64,000 nt of DNA. Source: Azoarcus sp. GTDB lineage: Bacteria > Pseudomonadota > Gammaproteobacteria > Burkholderiales > Rhodocyclaceae. A program made the position numbers and the translations under genes. Below are positions 16,099 to 24,918 of this stretch, one piece after another. Location of the stretch: NCBI GenBank assembly GCA_030656215.1, contig JAUSOD010000075.1, forward strand, positions 1 to 64,000, in the 5' to 3' direction. Each line of letters starts with the position of its first letter. The stretch's first letter is position 1. The notes under the pieces are model-generated. The model ran no database searches. It worked only from the letters and a program-made list of their open reading frames with translations, and was not told the origin of the DNA.

Positions 16099-17733
16099 GT
16101 GGCCGACGAACTGATGGACATGCTCACCGACACCGACTCGCTTTGGCGACTGGTCGAACTGCGCGCGCGCGCCACACCCGATGCGCCCATGCTGATCAAT
16201 GCCGACAATCGTTACTGGACCTTCGCGGAGTTCGCCCGCGATGTGGAACGGATGGCCGCCGGCCTCAACGCACACGGCATCGGCCCCCATACCGTGGTCA
16301 CCTGGCAATTGCCGACACAAGCGTCGACCGTGCTGCTATCGTTCGCACTTGCTCGCCTGGGTGCAATTCAGAATCCGGTGATCCATCTCTATGGCCGCAA
16401 GGAAGTCTCGGCCATCCTCGAACAGAGTCGATCGACCTTTCTTATCGTCCCTGATCCGGCACAAGATCAGGATCGCAATCTCGCTCCCCAAGCACGAACC
16501 ATCTGCGACACCCTGGCCGCAGCGCCGACAATCCTGCCGCTGACACGCGAACTCGCACTCGACGACACCCGATCTCTGCCGCCCGCGCCTGCGGACGGCA
16601 CCGCACCGCGCTGGGTGTACTACACATCGGGCACCACCTCTGCGCCCAAGGGCGCACTGCATACCGACGCCAGCCTGATCGCAAGCGGTCGTGCCTTTGC
16701 GCAAACACTCGGTGTCAGCATGGCCGACGTCGGCTCAATCGCCTTTCCATATGCGCACGTCGGCGGTTCAATGTACATCATCATGCTGCTCCTCAGCGGA
16801 ATGTCGGCGCTGCTGCTGCCGCAGTTCGTCGCGGCCGAGGCGGTGCACGCGTTGCGCCGCCATCGGGTCAACGCCGCCGGCGGCAGCACGGCACATTACC
16901 TGGCCTGGCTGGCCGAGCAGCGAAAACAGCCGAACGAACCGCTGATCCCGAGCTTGCGAGTGCTGGCTGGCGGCGGGGCCCCCAAACCGCCCGAGCTTTA
17001 CTTCGAGGTCAAACGCGAGTTGGGCTGCACCGTGGCCCACAGCTACGGCATGACCGAAGCCCCGATGATCGCGGGCGGTTCGCCGTGCCATTCCGACCAG
17101 CAACTGGCCTATACCGACGGTGCTCCGGTCGCCGGAATGACCGTGCGGATCGTTCGTGCGGACGACACACTGGCCGCAGTCGGAGAGTCGGGCGAGATCC
17201 AGATCAAAGGGCCGACGCTATGCAAGGGGTACACCGATCCCGAACTGACCCGTGCAGCGTTCGATGCGGACGGATTCTTTCGGACCGGAGACCTGGGTCG
17301 GTGCGGCGAGGACGGTCACATCACGCTAACCGGCCGCCTCAAGGATGTGATCATCCGCAAGGGCGAGAACGTGTCGGCGCGCGAAATCGAGGACATCCTC
17401 TACCAGCATCCGAAGGTCGGACTGGTCGCGGTGATCGGCCTGCCCGATCGCGAGCGCGGTGAGCGTGTCTGTGCGGTAGTCGAGTTGTCTGACCGTGACG
17501 ATCCGCTCACCTTTGCCGAGATGGTTCGCTTCTTCGAGGCCGCCGGGACGATGCGACAGAAAATCCCCGAGCAACTGGAGATCGTCGACCAGCTGCCACG
17601 CAACGAATCGCTCAACAAGATCCTGAAATTCAAGCTGCGCGAGATGTTCGCCCAACCGCAACGAGCGCGGTCGAGCGGATTGCCGCTCACGACTGACGGG
17701 ACCACGCCAGACGCGGCAAACAACTGCCGCTGA
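16099..17733 (+). CDS. AMP-forming acyl-CoA synthetase
   Basis: A 544-residue ANL-superfamily ligase that activates a carboxylic acid to its CoA thioester with ATP. Motifs: P-loop YYTSGTTSAPKGAL, SYGMTEAP, the hinge region FRTGDLGRCGEDGHITLTGR, IIRKGENVSAREIED, and a C-terminal catalytic Lys region NESLNKILKFKLRE. I use the GTG at 16099; an ATG five codons later is an alternative. The substrate is not predictable, but an entry step for the island is likely. It is followed by an SDR, a hydrolase and another SDR in one plus-strand unit. Confidence 0.92.
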   Translation: MADELMDMLTDTDSLWRLVELRARATPDAPMLINADNRYWTFAEFARDVERMAAGLNAHGIGPHTVVTWQLPTQASTVLLSFALARLGAIQNPVIHLYGRKEVSAILEQSRSTFLIVPDPAQDQDRNLAPQARTICDTLAAAPTILPLTRELALDDTRSLPPAPADGTAPRWVYYTSGTTSAPKGALHTDASLIASGRAFAQTLGVSMADVGSIAFPYAHVGGSMYIIMLLLSGMSALLLPQFVAAEAVHALRRHRVNAAGGSTAHYLAWLAEQRKQPNEPLIPSLRVLAGGGAPKPPELYFEVKRELGCTVAHSYGMTEAPMIAGGSPCHSDQQLAYTDGAPVAGMTVRIVRADDTLAAVGESGEIQIKGPTLCKGYTDPELTRAAFDADGFFRTGDLGRCGEDGHITLTGRLKDVIIRKGENVSAREIEDILYQHPKVGLVAVIGLPDRERGERVCAVVELSDRDDPLTFAEMVRFFEAAGTMRQKIPEQLEIVDQLPRNESLNKILKFKLREMFAQPQRARSSGLPLTTDGTTPDAANNCR

Positions 17734-17786
17734 CCACACCACACCGCAGCGCCAGCTGTGCCCCCCTGCAACGGAGACCCTATCCC

Positions 17787-18611
17787 ATGATCGAACAGAA
17801 GATCCGCCTCGATGGCAAAGTCGCCTTCATTACCGCCGGTGCCAACGGTATCGGCGCCGGCGCCGCAATCAACATTGCCCGCTTCGGCGGCGACGTGGCC
17901 ATCGCCGACATCGACGTTAAACGCGGCGAGCACGTTGCCGAGGCGATTCGCGCGCTCGGCCGGCGGGCACTGTTTATCGAAACCAACGTCTTCGATACCG
18001 CCCAGATCGAACACGCGGTTGCACGCACCGCCGAACATTTCGGCCGTCTCGACATCCTCGTCAACAATGCCGGCGGAACTCGGCGCAAACCCTTCGTCGA
18101 CCAGCCCGAACGCAGCTGGCGTCGGGTAATCGACCTCAATTTCGTCAGTATGCTGGCAGCAACCCAGAGCGCGGCCAAGGCGATGATTTCGAGCGGCAAT
18201 GGCGGCACCATCATCAACATTGCCAGCAGCGAGGGCTTGCGCGCGGCACCCGGCTATGCCGTCTATGCGGCGTGCAAGGCCGGCATGGTGAGTTTTACCC
18301 GAACGATGGCGCTGGAACTGGCGGAGCATGGAATACGGGTGCATGTGCTGGCCCCCGACATGATCGACACTGAAGGCCTGCGTGCGGTATCCGCGATTGC
18401 CAGCGCGGAGGAGAACGCCGCGCGCGACCGCTATATCCCGCTGCAGCGGGTGGGTGAGGTGGACGAGATCGCCGATGTGATCGTATTCCTTGCCTCCGGT
18501 ATGGCGTCCTATCTGACCGGGGTGATGATCCCGGTCGATGGCGGCACCATTGCCTCAAGTGGCTGGACCCGTACCGAAGCCAGCGGCGACTGGAGCCTCT
18601 ACAACCGTTGA
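17787..18611 (+). CDS. SDR family oxidoreductase
   Basis: A 274-residue classical SDR. The nucleotide loop is TAGANGIGAGAAIN (TxGxxxGxG with Ala for the usual second Gly), with NNAG, NIASSEG and the YAACK form of YxxxK. The final PVDGGTIASSG is typical of the GG-rich C-terminus. It presumably oxidises or reduces a hydroxyl/keto group on a ring or acyl-CoA intermediate, with substrate unknown. The gene lies 53 bp after the ligase and 46 bp before the alpha/beta hydrolase. Confidence 0.9.
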   Translation: MIEQKIRLDGKVAFITAGANGIGAGAAINIARFGGDVAIADIDVKRGEHVAEAIRALGRRALFIETNVFDTAQIEHAVARTAEHFGRLDILVNNAGGTRRKPFVDQPERSWRRVIDLNFVSMLAATQSAAKAMISSGNGGTIINIASSEGLRAAPGYAVYAACKAGMVSFTRTMALELAEHGIRVHVLAPDMIDTEGLRAVSAIASAEENAARDRYIPLQRVGEVDEIADVIVFLASGMASYLTGVMIPVDGGTIASSGWTRTEASGDWSLYNR

Positions 18612-18657
18612 CCCGACGCTCGGCTTACCTGCGCCGCCCCCCACTGGACACCCGAAC

Positions 18658-19536
18658 ATGACACCGCTAACGCAGTTTCCCGCAGACGCCCTGCCCCAAT
18701 GGTTCAGCTGGGCGATCGAACAGAAGGCGGAGTCCCGCTTCGTCGAAAGGGCCGGTAACCAACTGCATTACCTGGCCTGGAACCTGCACGAGACTGCAAA
18801 GCCGCTCCTCGTCTTCGTGCATGGATTCAGGGCGCACTCGCGCTGGTGGGACTTCATCGCGCCCTACTTCATCACCACTCATCGCGTGGTGGCGATGGAC
18901 CTGTCCGGCATGGGCGACAGCGGCTGGCGCCAGACCTATGCGGCGAGCGCATTCGCGGACGACATCTCGGGCTTTATCGCGGCACTGGGACTCGGTCCGG
19001 CAGTGGTCGCAGCCCACAGCTACGGCGGCCTGTGCGCCCTGCGTGCGGCGGCCGCGCAGCCGGAACATTTCCGTCATCTGGTGGTAATCGACACCTTTTT
19101 CATCTTTGACGACATGGCGCTGCCCACCGACCCGGTCCGGATAACCGGCCACCGCGTGTTCCCCGATTTTGCCGCTGCACGCACCCGCTACCGTCTGATG
19201 CCGCCCCAGCCCACGCCGCTGGCGTACACGGTAAACCATGTGTTCCGTCACTCCTTGGTCGAAACCGAAGGGGGCCTACGCTGGAAATTCGACGGCGGGC
19301 TGCAGCAGTCCGGTGCCCACCGCCACGACAATGAAGTCTTACTGGCGCGGATCATCACTCCGGTCGATTACATTTATGGCGAGTCAAGTGCGCTGATCAG
19401 CGCGCATCATGCTCGCAGGGTGGTGGACGCCCTGCCCAACGCGCGCGGACCGATCGCGATTCCGGACGGGCATCACCACCTGATGCTGGATCAGCCGATC
19501 GCGCTGATCAGCACGCTGCGAGCCCTGCTCACCTGA
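18658..19536 (+). CDS. Alpha/beta hydrolase
   Basis: 292 residues from ATG 18658. The frame upstream is Pro/Ala-rich shadow overlapping the SDR end. It has the oxyanion-loop motif FVHGFRAHSRWW, the nucleophile elbow AHSYGG, and the C-terminal His in IPDGHHHLMLDQP, the usual Ser-Asp-His triad arrangement. It may hydrolyse a C-C bond, ester or thioester in the pathway, but no substrate signature is visible. It is the third gene in the ligase-SDR-hydrolase-SDR unit. Confidence 0.88.
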   Translation: MTPLTQFPADALPQWFSWAIEQKAESRFVERAGNQLHYLAWNLHETAKPLLVFVHGFRAHSRWWDFIAPYFITTHRVVAMDLSGMGDSGWRQTYAASAFADDISGFIAALGLGPAVVAAHSYGGLCALRAAAAQPEHFRHLVVIDTFFIFDDMALPTDPVRITGHRVFPDFAAARTRYRLMPPQPTPLAYTVNHVFRHSLVETEGGLRWKFDGGLQQSGAHRHDNEVLLARIITPVDYIYGESSALISAHHARRVVDALPNARGPIAIPDGHHHLMLDQPIALISTLRALLT

Positions 19537-19611
19537 TGCACGCCTTGTCGGCCTTGACGTAGACATTGTCGGTTTCCACATAGTGGTCGCCCTTGAAAAT
19601 GGAGTCCAATC

Positions 19612-20406
19612 ATGATCATTGATCTTTCCGGCACCACTGCCATCGTCACCGGCTCCACCGGGGGTATCGGTTTCGCGATCGCCAAAGGGCTGGCGGAGGC
19701 CGGCTCGACTGTGGTCGTCTGCGGCCGCGAGCAAGGCCGTGTCGACGCGACCCTGGCCGCACTGAGCACGACCAGAGCGGGCGTTCAGGCCAGGGGCGTC
19801 GTCGCCGACCTCGCCAGCGCCGCGGGCTGCCGGACTTTGATCGGCGCCGAACTGCAGGCCGACATTCTGGTGAACAACCTTGGCATCTATGGCCTCAAGG
19901 ACTTCTTCGAGGTCAGCGACGAAGACTGGGAGGAAATTTTACAGACCAACGTCATGAGCTCGATCCGCCTGTCTCGCCACTACGCACAGGGGATGCGGAA
20001 CAGGGGCTGGGGCAGGATTCAGTTCATCTCCAGCGAGTCCGCGGCCAACATCCCGGTCGACATGGTTCACTACGGGCTCAGCAAAGCCGCGCTGCAGGGT
20101 TTGTCCCGCGGCCTGGCCAAGGTTCTGGCAGGTAGCGGCGTCACCGTCAATTCGATTCTGCCCGGCCCCACCCGAACTGAAAGCGTCACCGCCTTCATTG
20201 CACAGATGGCTGCAAAGCGAGGCATCACTCCCACAGAAATGGAAACCCTTTTCCTCCGGGAAGGCCGCCCATCAAGCCTGATCCGGCGCTTCGCCAGCCC
20301 GGAGGAAGTGGCGAACCTCTGCGTTTACGCGGCGTCGCGACAGGCCAGCGCCACCACCGGCGCCGCCCTGCGGGTCGAGGGTGGCATCATCGAAAGCATC
20401 GTCTGA
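19612..20406 (+). CDS. SDR family oxidoreductase
   Basis: 264 residues with TGSTGGIGFAIAKGL, NNLG in place of NNAG, FISSESAA and VHYGLSKAA providing Ser, Tyr and Lys. The insertion MAAKRGITPTEMETLFLREG between the catalytic helix and the C-terminal strand resembles SDRs related to 3-oxoacyl-ACP reductases with a long substrate loop. It is the last gene of the unit and is followed by a stem-loop. The substrate is unknown. Confidence 0.9.
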   Translation: MIIDLSGTTAIVTGSTGGIGFAIAKGLAEAGSTVVVCGREQGRVDATLAALSTTRAGVQARGVVADLASAAGCRTLIGAELQADILVNNLGIYGLKDFFEVSDEDWEEILQTNVMSSIRLSRHYAQGMRNRGWGRIQFISSESAANIPVDMVHYGLSKAALQGLSRGLAKVLAGSGVTVNSILPGPTRTESVTAFIAQMAAKRGITPTEMETLFLREGRPSSLIRRFASPEEVANLCVYAASRQASATTGAALRVEGGIIESIV

Positions 20407-20413
20407 GCGCTCA

Positions 20414-20456
20414 CGCCCGTCCTGGCGCACACCCTGCGCCGGGAGACCGAACGGGC
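20414..20456. terminator. Nested stem-loop between convergent SDR and LysR remnant
   Basis: GCCCGT (20415-20420) pairs with ACGGGC (20451-20456), and inside it GGCGCA pairs with TGCGCC around CACCC. It lies a few bases after the SDR stop. Assignment as a terminator is by position and structure only. Confidence 0.4.
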
Positions 20457-20467
20457 GCACCACGCGA

Positions 20468-21218
20468 TCAATCAAGCAACGACTGCTCACGCACCACACG
20501 CTGCATGGTCCTGACCAGCAACTCGGCCGTGGGCGAGAAGCTGCGACCGGCCAGCTTGACGATACTCACTGCGGCCTTGAGCGGCGTTTCCAGTTCTTCC
20601 ACCGGCACCACCTTCAGCACCTTGAGCCGCCCGTCCACCACCTCGTCACGCACGACCCCCCAAGCGGTCAGCAGAACCGCATTACTGTTGAGGGCCACCG
20701 ACTTCTGGATGGAGGTTTCGTCGCAGACGAAACGACCGAAGTGGACGGCTGGATCGCCAGTACCATAGATCTTGGGTAGCACGGACAGCCTCTCGGTCGC
20801 CATGCGCGGTGCGATCAGGGGATAGACCACAAGCTGCCCGGGTCCGACTTCATCGAATGCTGCCAGGGGATGCCCCGCACGCACGAAGAAGCGTCCTTCG
20901 ATTCGCGCCAGCGCTTGCATCGAAACGTCTGGACGGTCATCAAACTGGTCGGTGTTGCCAATGAAGAATTCGATCTGCTCATTCAACAGTTTCGGCAACA
21001 ACTCGAGTGAACTGCTGCACTTGAGCGCAATGTGCAACTGTGGATGCTTTTGAACGATATCGGCCACGACAGAAGGAATGATGGTGGCCGCCGCGACCGG
21101 ACTTGCACCAAAAGTGATGCCAGTCCTGCAGTTGCTGCACCCTCCACCGTTTCCCGGCCGGAACAATGCCGTCCACGGCACGTGAGAACATATTCGTCAC
21201 GCTAGGACCAAACGCCAT
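20468..21218 (-). pseudogene. LysR-type regulator lacking its DNA-binding domain
   Basis: From a possible start at 21181 the frame encodes 237 residues of a LysR effector domain: TIIPSVVADIVQKHPQLHIA, LLPKLLNEQIEFFIGNTDQF, then VRAGHPLAA and AWGVVRDEVVDGRLKVL. The 60-residue N-terminal winged HTH is missing. A second frame upstream (to 21218) reads FSRAVDGIVPAGKRW, possibly a frameshifted piece of the linker. Nothing further upstream encodes an HTH before operator D. I therefore call it a truncated or decayed regulator of the neighbouring catabolic genes. A domain-only product cannot be excluded. Confidence 0.7.
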
Positions 21219-21239
21219 TAACTGTTATTGTGTTAGTTA
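21219..21239. promoter_or_regulatory. Island operator copy D
   Basis: TAACTGT-TATTGTG-TTAGTTA, 104 bp upstream of the alpha/beta hydrolase at 21343 and directly abutting the truncated LysR gene. Confidence 0.65.
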
Positions 21240-21342
21240 TTAATGATGTCCAGCGACTTTGCCGGCCGCCTGAACACGTCATCCACGATGATTGATTGGC
21301 TTATCCAGAACCTTCTCTAGTGGCACAGAATGAGAGGACGAC

Positions 21343-22245
21343 ATGAAACAACGGATACGTAAACATTTTTTCGCTGGAGCAAGCGGCAATAGGATCGCGG
21401 CCGATATCGGCGGGTACGAAGACGCCTCGGCCATCGTCCTCCTCCACGGAGGCGGCCAGACGCGACACTCCTGGGGACAGGCGCAGCTCGACCTGATCGA
21501 GGCGGGTTATCACGTGACTTCAATGGACGCACGCGGTCACGGAGAGTCCGACTGGGTCAACGCGGATGAATACTCACTGCAACACCAAGTGGATGACCTG
21601 CGCACCGTCGTTGCAGCCCTCGGCAAGCGTCCGGCGCTGGTCGGCGCATCAATGGGCGGCGTCGTGTCCCTGGTCGCCTGCGGTGACGACGCCGATCTTG
21701 CCAGCGCGCTTGTCCTGGTCGATGTCGCGCCGCGACTCGAGCTTGACGGGGTGGCCAAGATCCGCAACTTCATGCAGGCAAACCTTGACGGATTCGCAAC
21801 GCTTGACGAGGCCAGCGAAGCAGTCGCCGCCTACAACCCCAGTCGCCCACGCCCACGAGATCCAGGCGGCTTGCGCAAAAACCTGCGCCAGCGCAGCGAC
21901 GGTCGCTGGTACTGGCACTGGGATCCAAAGATGTTCGCCGATAAGCCTCACACACCCCTGTCCCATATGCAGGACCGCATGCTGCATGCTGCCGGGCAAA
22001 TCCAGATTCCGACCATGCTGGTGCGCGGAAAACAAAGCGATGTGGTGAGTCCTGCAGCTGTGGAAGAGTTGCGGGAACGGATGTCGCATCTGGAGTACGC
22101 TGATATAGAGGGCGCAGGTCACATGATCGCGGGTGATCGCAACGACGCGTTCAACTCGGCCATCCTCAGCTTCCTGAGCAGGCATCTGTCGGCGGGCGTC
22201 CGTGCTGCGGATATCGACTCACCCCGCTCATCGAGTCAGGCATGA
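21343..22245 (+). CDS. Alpha/beta hydrolase
   Basis: 300 residues with GAGAGG upstream of the ATG. Motifs: LLHGGGQTRHSW (oxyanion loop), MDARGHGESDW, the nucleophile elbow GASMGG, and GAGHMIAGD around the catalytic His. The shape is that of epoxide-hydrolase/haloperoxidase-like and meta-cleavage-product hydrolase-like enzymes, so ester, lactone or C-C hydrolysis is possible. The stop codon overlaps the start of the MFS gene (ATGA), so the two are translationally coupled. This suggests hydrolysis of a compound carried by that transporter. Confidence 0.9.
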   Translation: MKQRIRKHFFAGASGNRIAADIGGYEDASAIVLLHGGGQTRHSWGQAQLDLIEAGYHVTSMDARGHGESDWVNADEYSLQHQVDDLRTVVAALGKRPALVGASMGGVVSLVACGDDADLASALVLVDVAPRLELDGVAKIRNFMQANLDGFATLDEASEAVAAYNPSRPRPRDPGGLRKNLRQRSDGRWYWHWDPKMFADKPHTPLSHMQDRMLHAAGQIQIPTMLVRGKQSDVVSPAAVEELRERMSHLEYADIEGAGHMIAGDRNDAFNSAILSFLSRHLSAGVRAADIDSPRSSSQA

Positions 22246-23528
22246 GTACGGAATCGGCAACCACGGCAAACACGATCCACATCAGGGCGAACGATGAGGG
22301 CAGCACCGCGCGTAGCTGGTATGCACTAGGGCTCCTGACCCTGGTCTATGCCACCCATTACCTGGATCGGACCGTTCTGGCCCTGGTGATCGAGCCACTT
22401 CGCCGCGAGTTTCAGCTCACCGACCTCAAGCTGGGCATGCTCACAGGCCTTGCCTACGGCGCCACCTTCGCACTTGCCGGCATTCCGATGGGCATGCTCA
22501 TCGACCGAGGAAACCGCGTCCGCCTGCTGGCCGCCATGGCGGCGGCCTGGAGCACGATGACGGCCTCGTTTGGCCTGGCACAAAGCTACGCACACCTGAT
22601 CCTGGCACGGATCGGCGTGAGCGCGGCACAGGCAGGTGGCTCGCCCTGCAATCTGTCGCTGATTTCAGACCTCTTTCCTCCAAGCCGGCGGGCGACCGCC
22701 ATCGGCATCTTCTTCCTGAGCAACGGCGTCGGGGCGCTGCTCATCATTCTCGCGGGCATGGTCGCCGCCCGCTTCGGCTGGCGTATGACGATGATCGCGG
22801 CGGGCGTGCCGGGTATCGTGCTGGCCGTGATCCTGCTGCTTACAGTGCGCGAGCCACGGCGCGGCGCAACCGATCCAGCAGCCGCGGTTACCGCCAGACC
22901 GCCCGGACTCGGTCAGGTCTTGCGTGCCATTCGCGACAGCAAGGCACTCATCCACCTCATCGTCGGCTTTTCATTCACCGCAGGGGGCATTGCCGCCGTC
23001 AGCGGCTGGTTCGGTGCCTTCGTCATGCGCTTTCATCAACTGGAAATGACACAGGTCGGCGTCGCGATCGCACTCGCGGTCGGGATCGCCGGCGCCCTCG
23101 GATCGTCCATGGGGGGTGCAATCAGCGACCACCTCGCAAAAACCAATCCTCGACGCCGCATGGACGTTGGCGCCGTCTCCTGCGTGTTGGCAGCCGGGTT
23201 TGCGGCCTCCGCCCTCACCGCAGGAAGTTCAACCCTCGCCATCGGACTCCTCGCACTGTCCAATGTCTTCGCCTTCGCGGTGTTTCCCTCGGTCTTCAGC
23301 GCGATGCTCGCGCTGATCAGTACCAACATGCGCGGCACCGTGGCCGCCTGCTCGCAAGTGTGCTCCAACCTGGTGGGCTTCGGGATGGGGCCGTTCATGG
23401 TGGGCATCCTCAGCGACCAGATCGGTGGCGAACAATCGCTGCGTTACGCGATGCTAACCGTCACCTCCATTCTCTTTCCGCTGGCGGCACTGCATCTGGC
23501 GCTGTCTGCACGGCACTTAAAACGTTAG
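22242..23528 (+). CDS. MFS transporter
   Basis: 428 residues with about 12 hydrophobic segments. The loop-2/3 signature is visible as GMLIDRGNRVRLL, and the protein opens with a soluble, polar 25-residue N-terminus. The pattern YLDRTVLALVIEPLRREFQL resembles the ACS and sugar-phosphate/organic-acid groups of MFS symporters. It overlaps the upstream hydrolase by four bases and is followed 30 bp later by the MarR gene, whose operator lies in the short gap. A role in uptake or export of an acidic pathway compound is inferred. Confidence 0.9.
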   Translation: MSTESATTANTIHIRANDEGSTARSWYALGLLTLVYATHYLDRTVLALVIEPLRREFQLTDLKLGMLTGLAYGATFALAGIPMGMLIDRGNRVRLLAAMAAAWSTMTASFGLAQSYAHLILARIGVSAAQAGGSPCNLSLISDLFPPSRRATAIGIFFLSNGVGALLIILAGMVAARFGWRMTMIAAGVPGIVLAVILLLTVREPRRGATDPAAAVTARPPGLGQVLRAIRDSKALIHLIVGFSFTAGGIAAVSGWFGAFVMRFHQLEMTQVGVAIALAVGIAGALGSSMGGAISDHLAKTNPRRRMDVGAVSCVLAAGFAASALTAGSSTLAIGLLALSNVFAFAVFPSVFSAMLALISTNMRGTVAACSQVCSNLVGFGMGPFMVGILSDQIGGEQSLRYAMLTVTSILFPLAALHLALSARHLKR

Positions 23529-23540
23529 ACTGCTCAGTCC

Positions 23541-23556
23541 TGACACCCTACTGTCA
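23541..23556. promoter_or_regulatory. MarR-box 1
   Basis: TGACA-CCCTAC-TGTCA ends two bases before the MarR ATG at 23559. The same arms and six-base spacer recur at 25831-25846, so this is probably an autoregulatory operator. Confidence 0.6.
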
Positions 23557-23558
23557 AG

Positions 23559-24095
23559 ATGACAGCCTCTTCCTCTATGAAAACCCGACCCAATAGCCCG
23601 ACCAGTGCATTGGTCGACCAACTTGTCGACGAAGTGATACGCCTGCGTGGCAGGGTGCTGAGTGCCACGCGCGAGATCAACGAAAAACGCGGGCTGCGCA
23701 GCCACTCGCAAGGCCTCATCATGTCGGCCGTGGTACATGCGGCGGAACCACCCACCGTTGCCCGGATCGCACGTAGCTTGGGCCTCACCCGGCAGTCCGT
23801 TCAGCGCACGGCGAATGAACTTGTGACGGACGGACTGCTGCAGTTCGAGGACAACCCACATCACAAACGGGCCAAGCAATTGGTCGCTACGGCACACGGA
23901 CTTGCGCTGCACGCGCGCGAATCGGAGACCCGCGTGCAGTGGATGGACCAACTCGGCCACGCGGTGAGCGAGTCCGAACTTGCCCAAACAGTTGCCACCT
24001 TGCGCCGCATCCGGCGCTTTCTCGAGCACCCGGGAGCCGCTGTCGCAGGCGATCAGCATACGCACGACCCGACCCCCCAAGACACTGCAACCTGA
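23559..24095 (+). CDS. MarR-family transcriptional regulator
   Basis: 178 residues. The winged HTH is visible as PTVARIARSLGLTRQSVQRT followed by ANELVTDGLLQFEDNPHHKR and the wing. Flanking helices fit the MarR dimer interface, and the C-terminal 25 residues are polar. A matching palindrome abuts its start codon, and another lies in the divergent promoter of the SDR (24919) and ACAD11-like (25930) genes. Control of those units and of itself is therefore likely. MarR proteins usually respond to small phenolic or CoA-thioester ligands, which would fit a pathway intermediate as inducer. Confidence 0.9.
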   Translation: MTASSSMKTRPNSPTSALVDQLVDEVIRLRGRVLSATREINEKRGLRSHSQGLIMSAVVHAAEPPTVARIARSLGLTRQSVQRTANELVTDGLLQFEDNPHHKRAKQLVATAHGLALHARESETRVQWMDQLGHAVSESELAQTVATLRRIRRFLEHPGAAVAGDQHTHDPTPQDTAT

Positions 24096-24108
24096 GAGAG
24101 CTTATTGC

Positions 24109-24858
24109 ATGGACATCCCACTGTTGAGTAACGCCGGCAAGGGCGCGCTGCGCCGCCGGGTCATCCTTGCTGCAACCGATCACCGGGTTGTTGCCGGCGT
24201 GGAGGACGACTTCCATCACTTCGTGGTGACGGTGGAGCACGACGGCAGCCACGTCACCGACGTCACCGCCGACAGCAAACGTACGCCGTGGGTCACCTGC
24301 CCGCAGTCAAGCGTACTGCTCAAGCAGTTGATCGGTGTCCCAATCTTGGTCCAAGGCCATGCGGATACCCGCCACATCGATCCCTACAGCCAGTGCACCC
24401 ACCAGTACGACCTGGCACTGATGGCCCTGTCCCAGGCAGTGCGCGGCGGGCGCAGGCAATACGACATCTCGGTGACCGACCCGGTCGACGACACTCGCCA
24501 CGTCCGACTAACCAGAGACGGACAAGCGCTGATTGACTGGGAGATCAAGGGCGCCATTATCTTGTCACCGCCGGAGATGGCAGGAACCAACGTGCGCAAG
24601 ATGAATATGAAGGAACTCGCCTCGATCGATTCGGAAATGGCCGAGGCGGTTGCGGTGGTGCGCCGCGCGCTGATGCTCTCCGACGGACGCGGGATCGACT
24701 ACGACCGGATTCCCGACCCAAGCATTTTCGCCGGCCGGATGTCCGGTGCCTGCTACTCGTTCCAGCCCGAGCGGATTCCCCTCGCCACCCGCAACAAGGG
24801 CACCGTGCGCGACTTCACCGACCATCCCGATCTGCCGCTAAAGGGTTTCCCGGCCTGA
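24109..24858 (+). CDS. DUF2889 family protein
   Basis: 249 residues from ATG 24109 behind GAGAG; the longer frame upstream overlaps MarR and is shadow. Features I recognise are RRRVILAATDHRVVAGVEDD, then FHHFVVTVEHDGSHVTDV, and a central CTHQYDLALMALSQA. The overall impression is of the DUF2889 family, which is small, soluble and of unknown function, and recurs near aromatic and lipid-like catabolic genes. There is no signal peptide or membrane segment. It lies 13 bp after MarR and converges with the SDR at 24919. The domain assignment is from memory of the family and moderately sure. Confidence 0.75.
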   Translation: MDIPLLSNAGKGALRRRVILAATDHRVVAGVEDDFHHFVVTVEHDGSHVTDVTADSKRTPWVTCPQSSVLLKQLIGVPILVQGHADTRHIDPYSQCTHQYDLALMALSQAVRGGRRQYDISVTDPVDDTRHVRLTRDGQALIDWEIKGAIILSPPEMAGTNVRKMNMKELASIDSEMAEAVAVVRRALMLSDGRGIDYDRIPDPSIFAGRMSGACYSFQPERIPLATRNKGTVRDFTDHPDLPLKGFPA

Positions 24859-24869
24859 TTCACGGTGGC

Positions 24870-24900
24870 ACGTCGGCGCCGACAGCAACTCCGCCGACGT
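24870..24900. terminator. Stem-loop between convergent DUF2889 and SDR genes
   Basis: ACGTCGGCG pairs perfectly with CGCCGACGT around a 13-base loop, 11 bases after the DUF2889 stop. It is probably a bidirectional terminator; there is no strong T-run. Confidence 0.55.
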
Positions 24901-24918
24901 CCCATGCAAGGATGCGCC

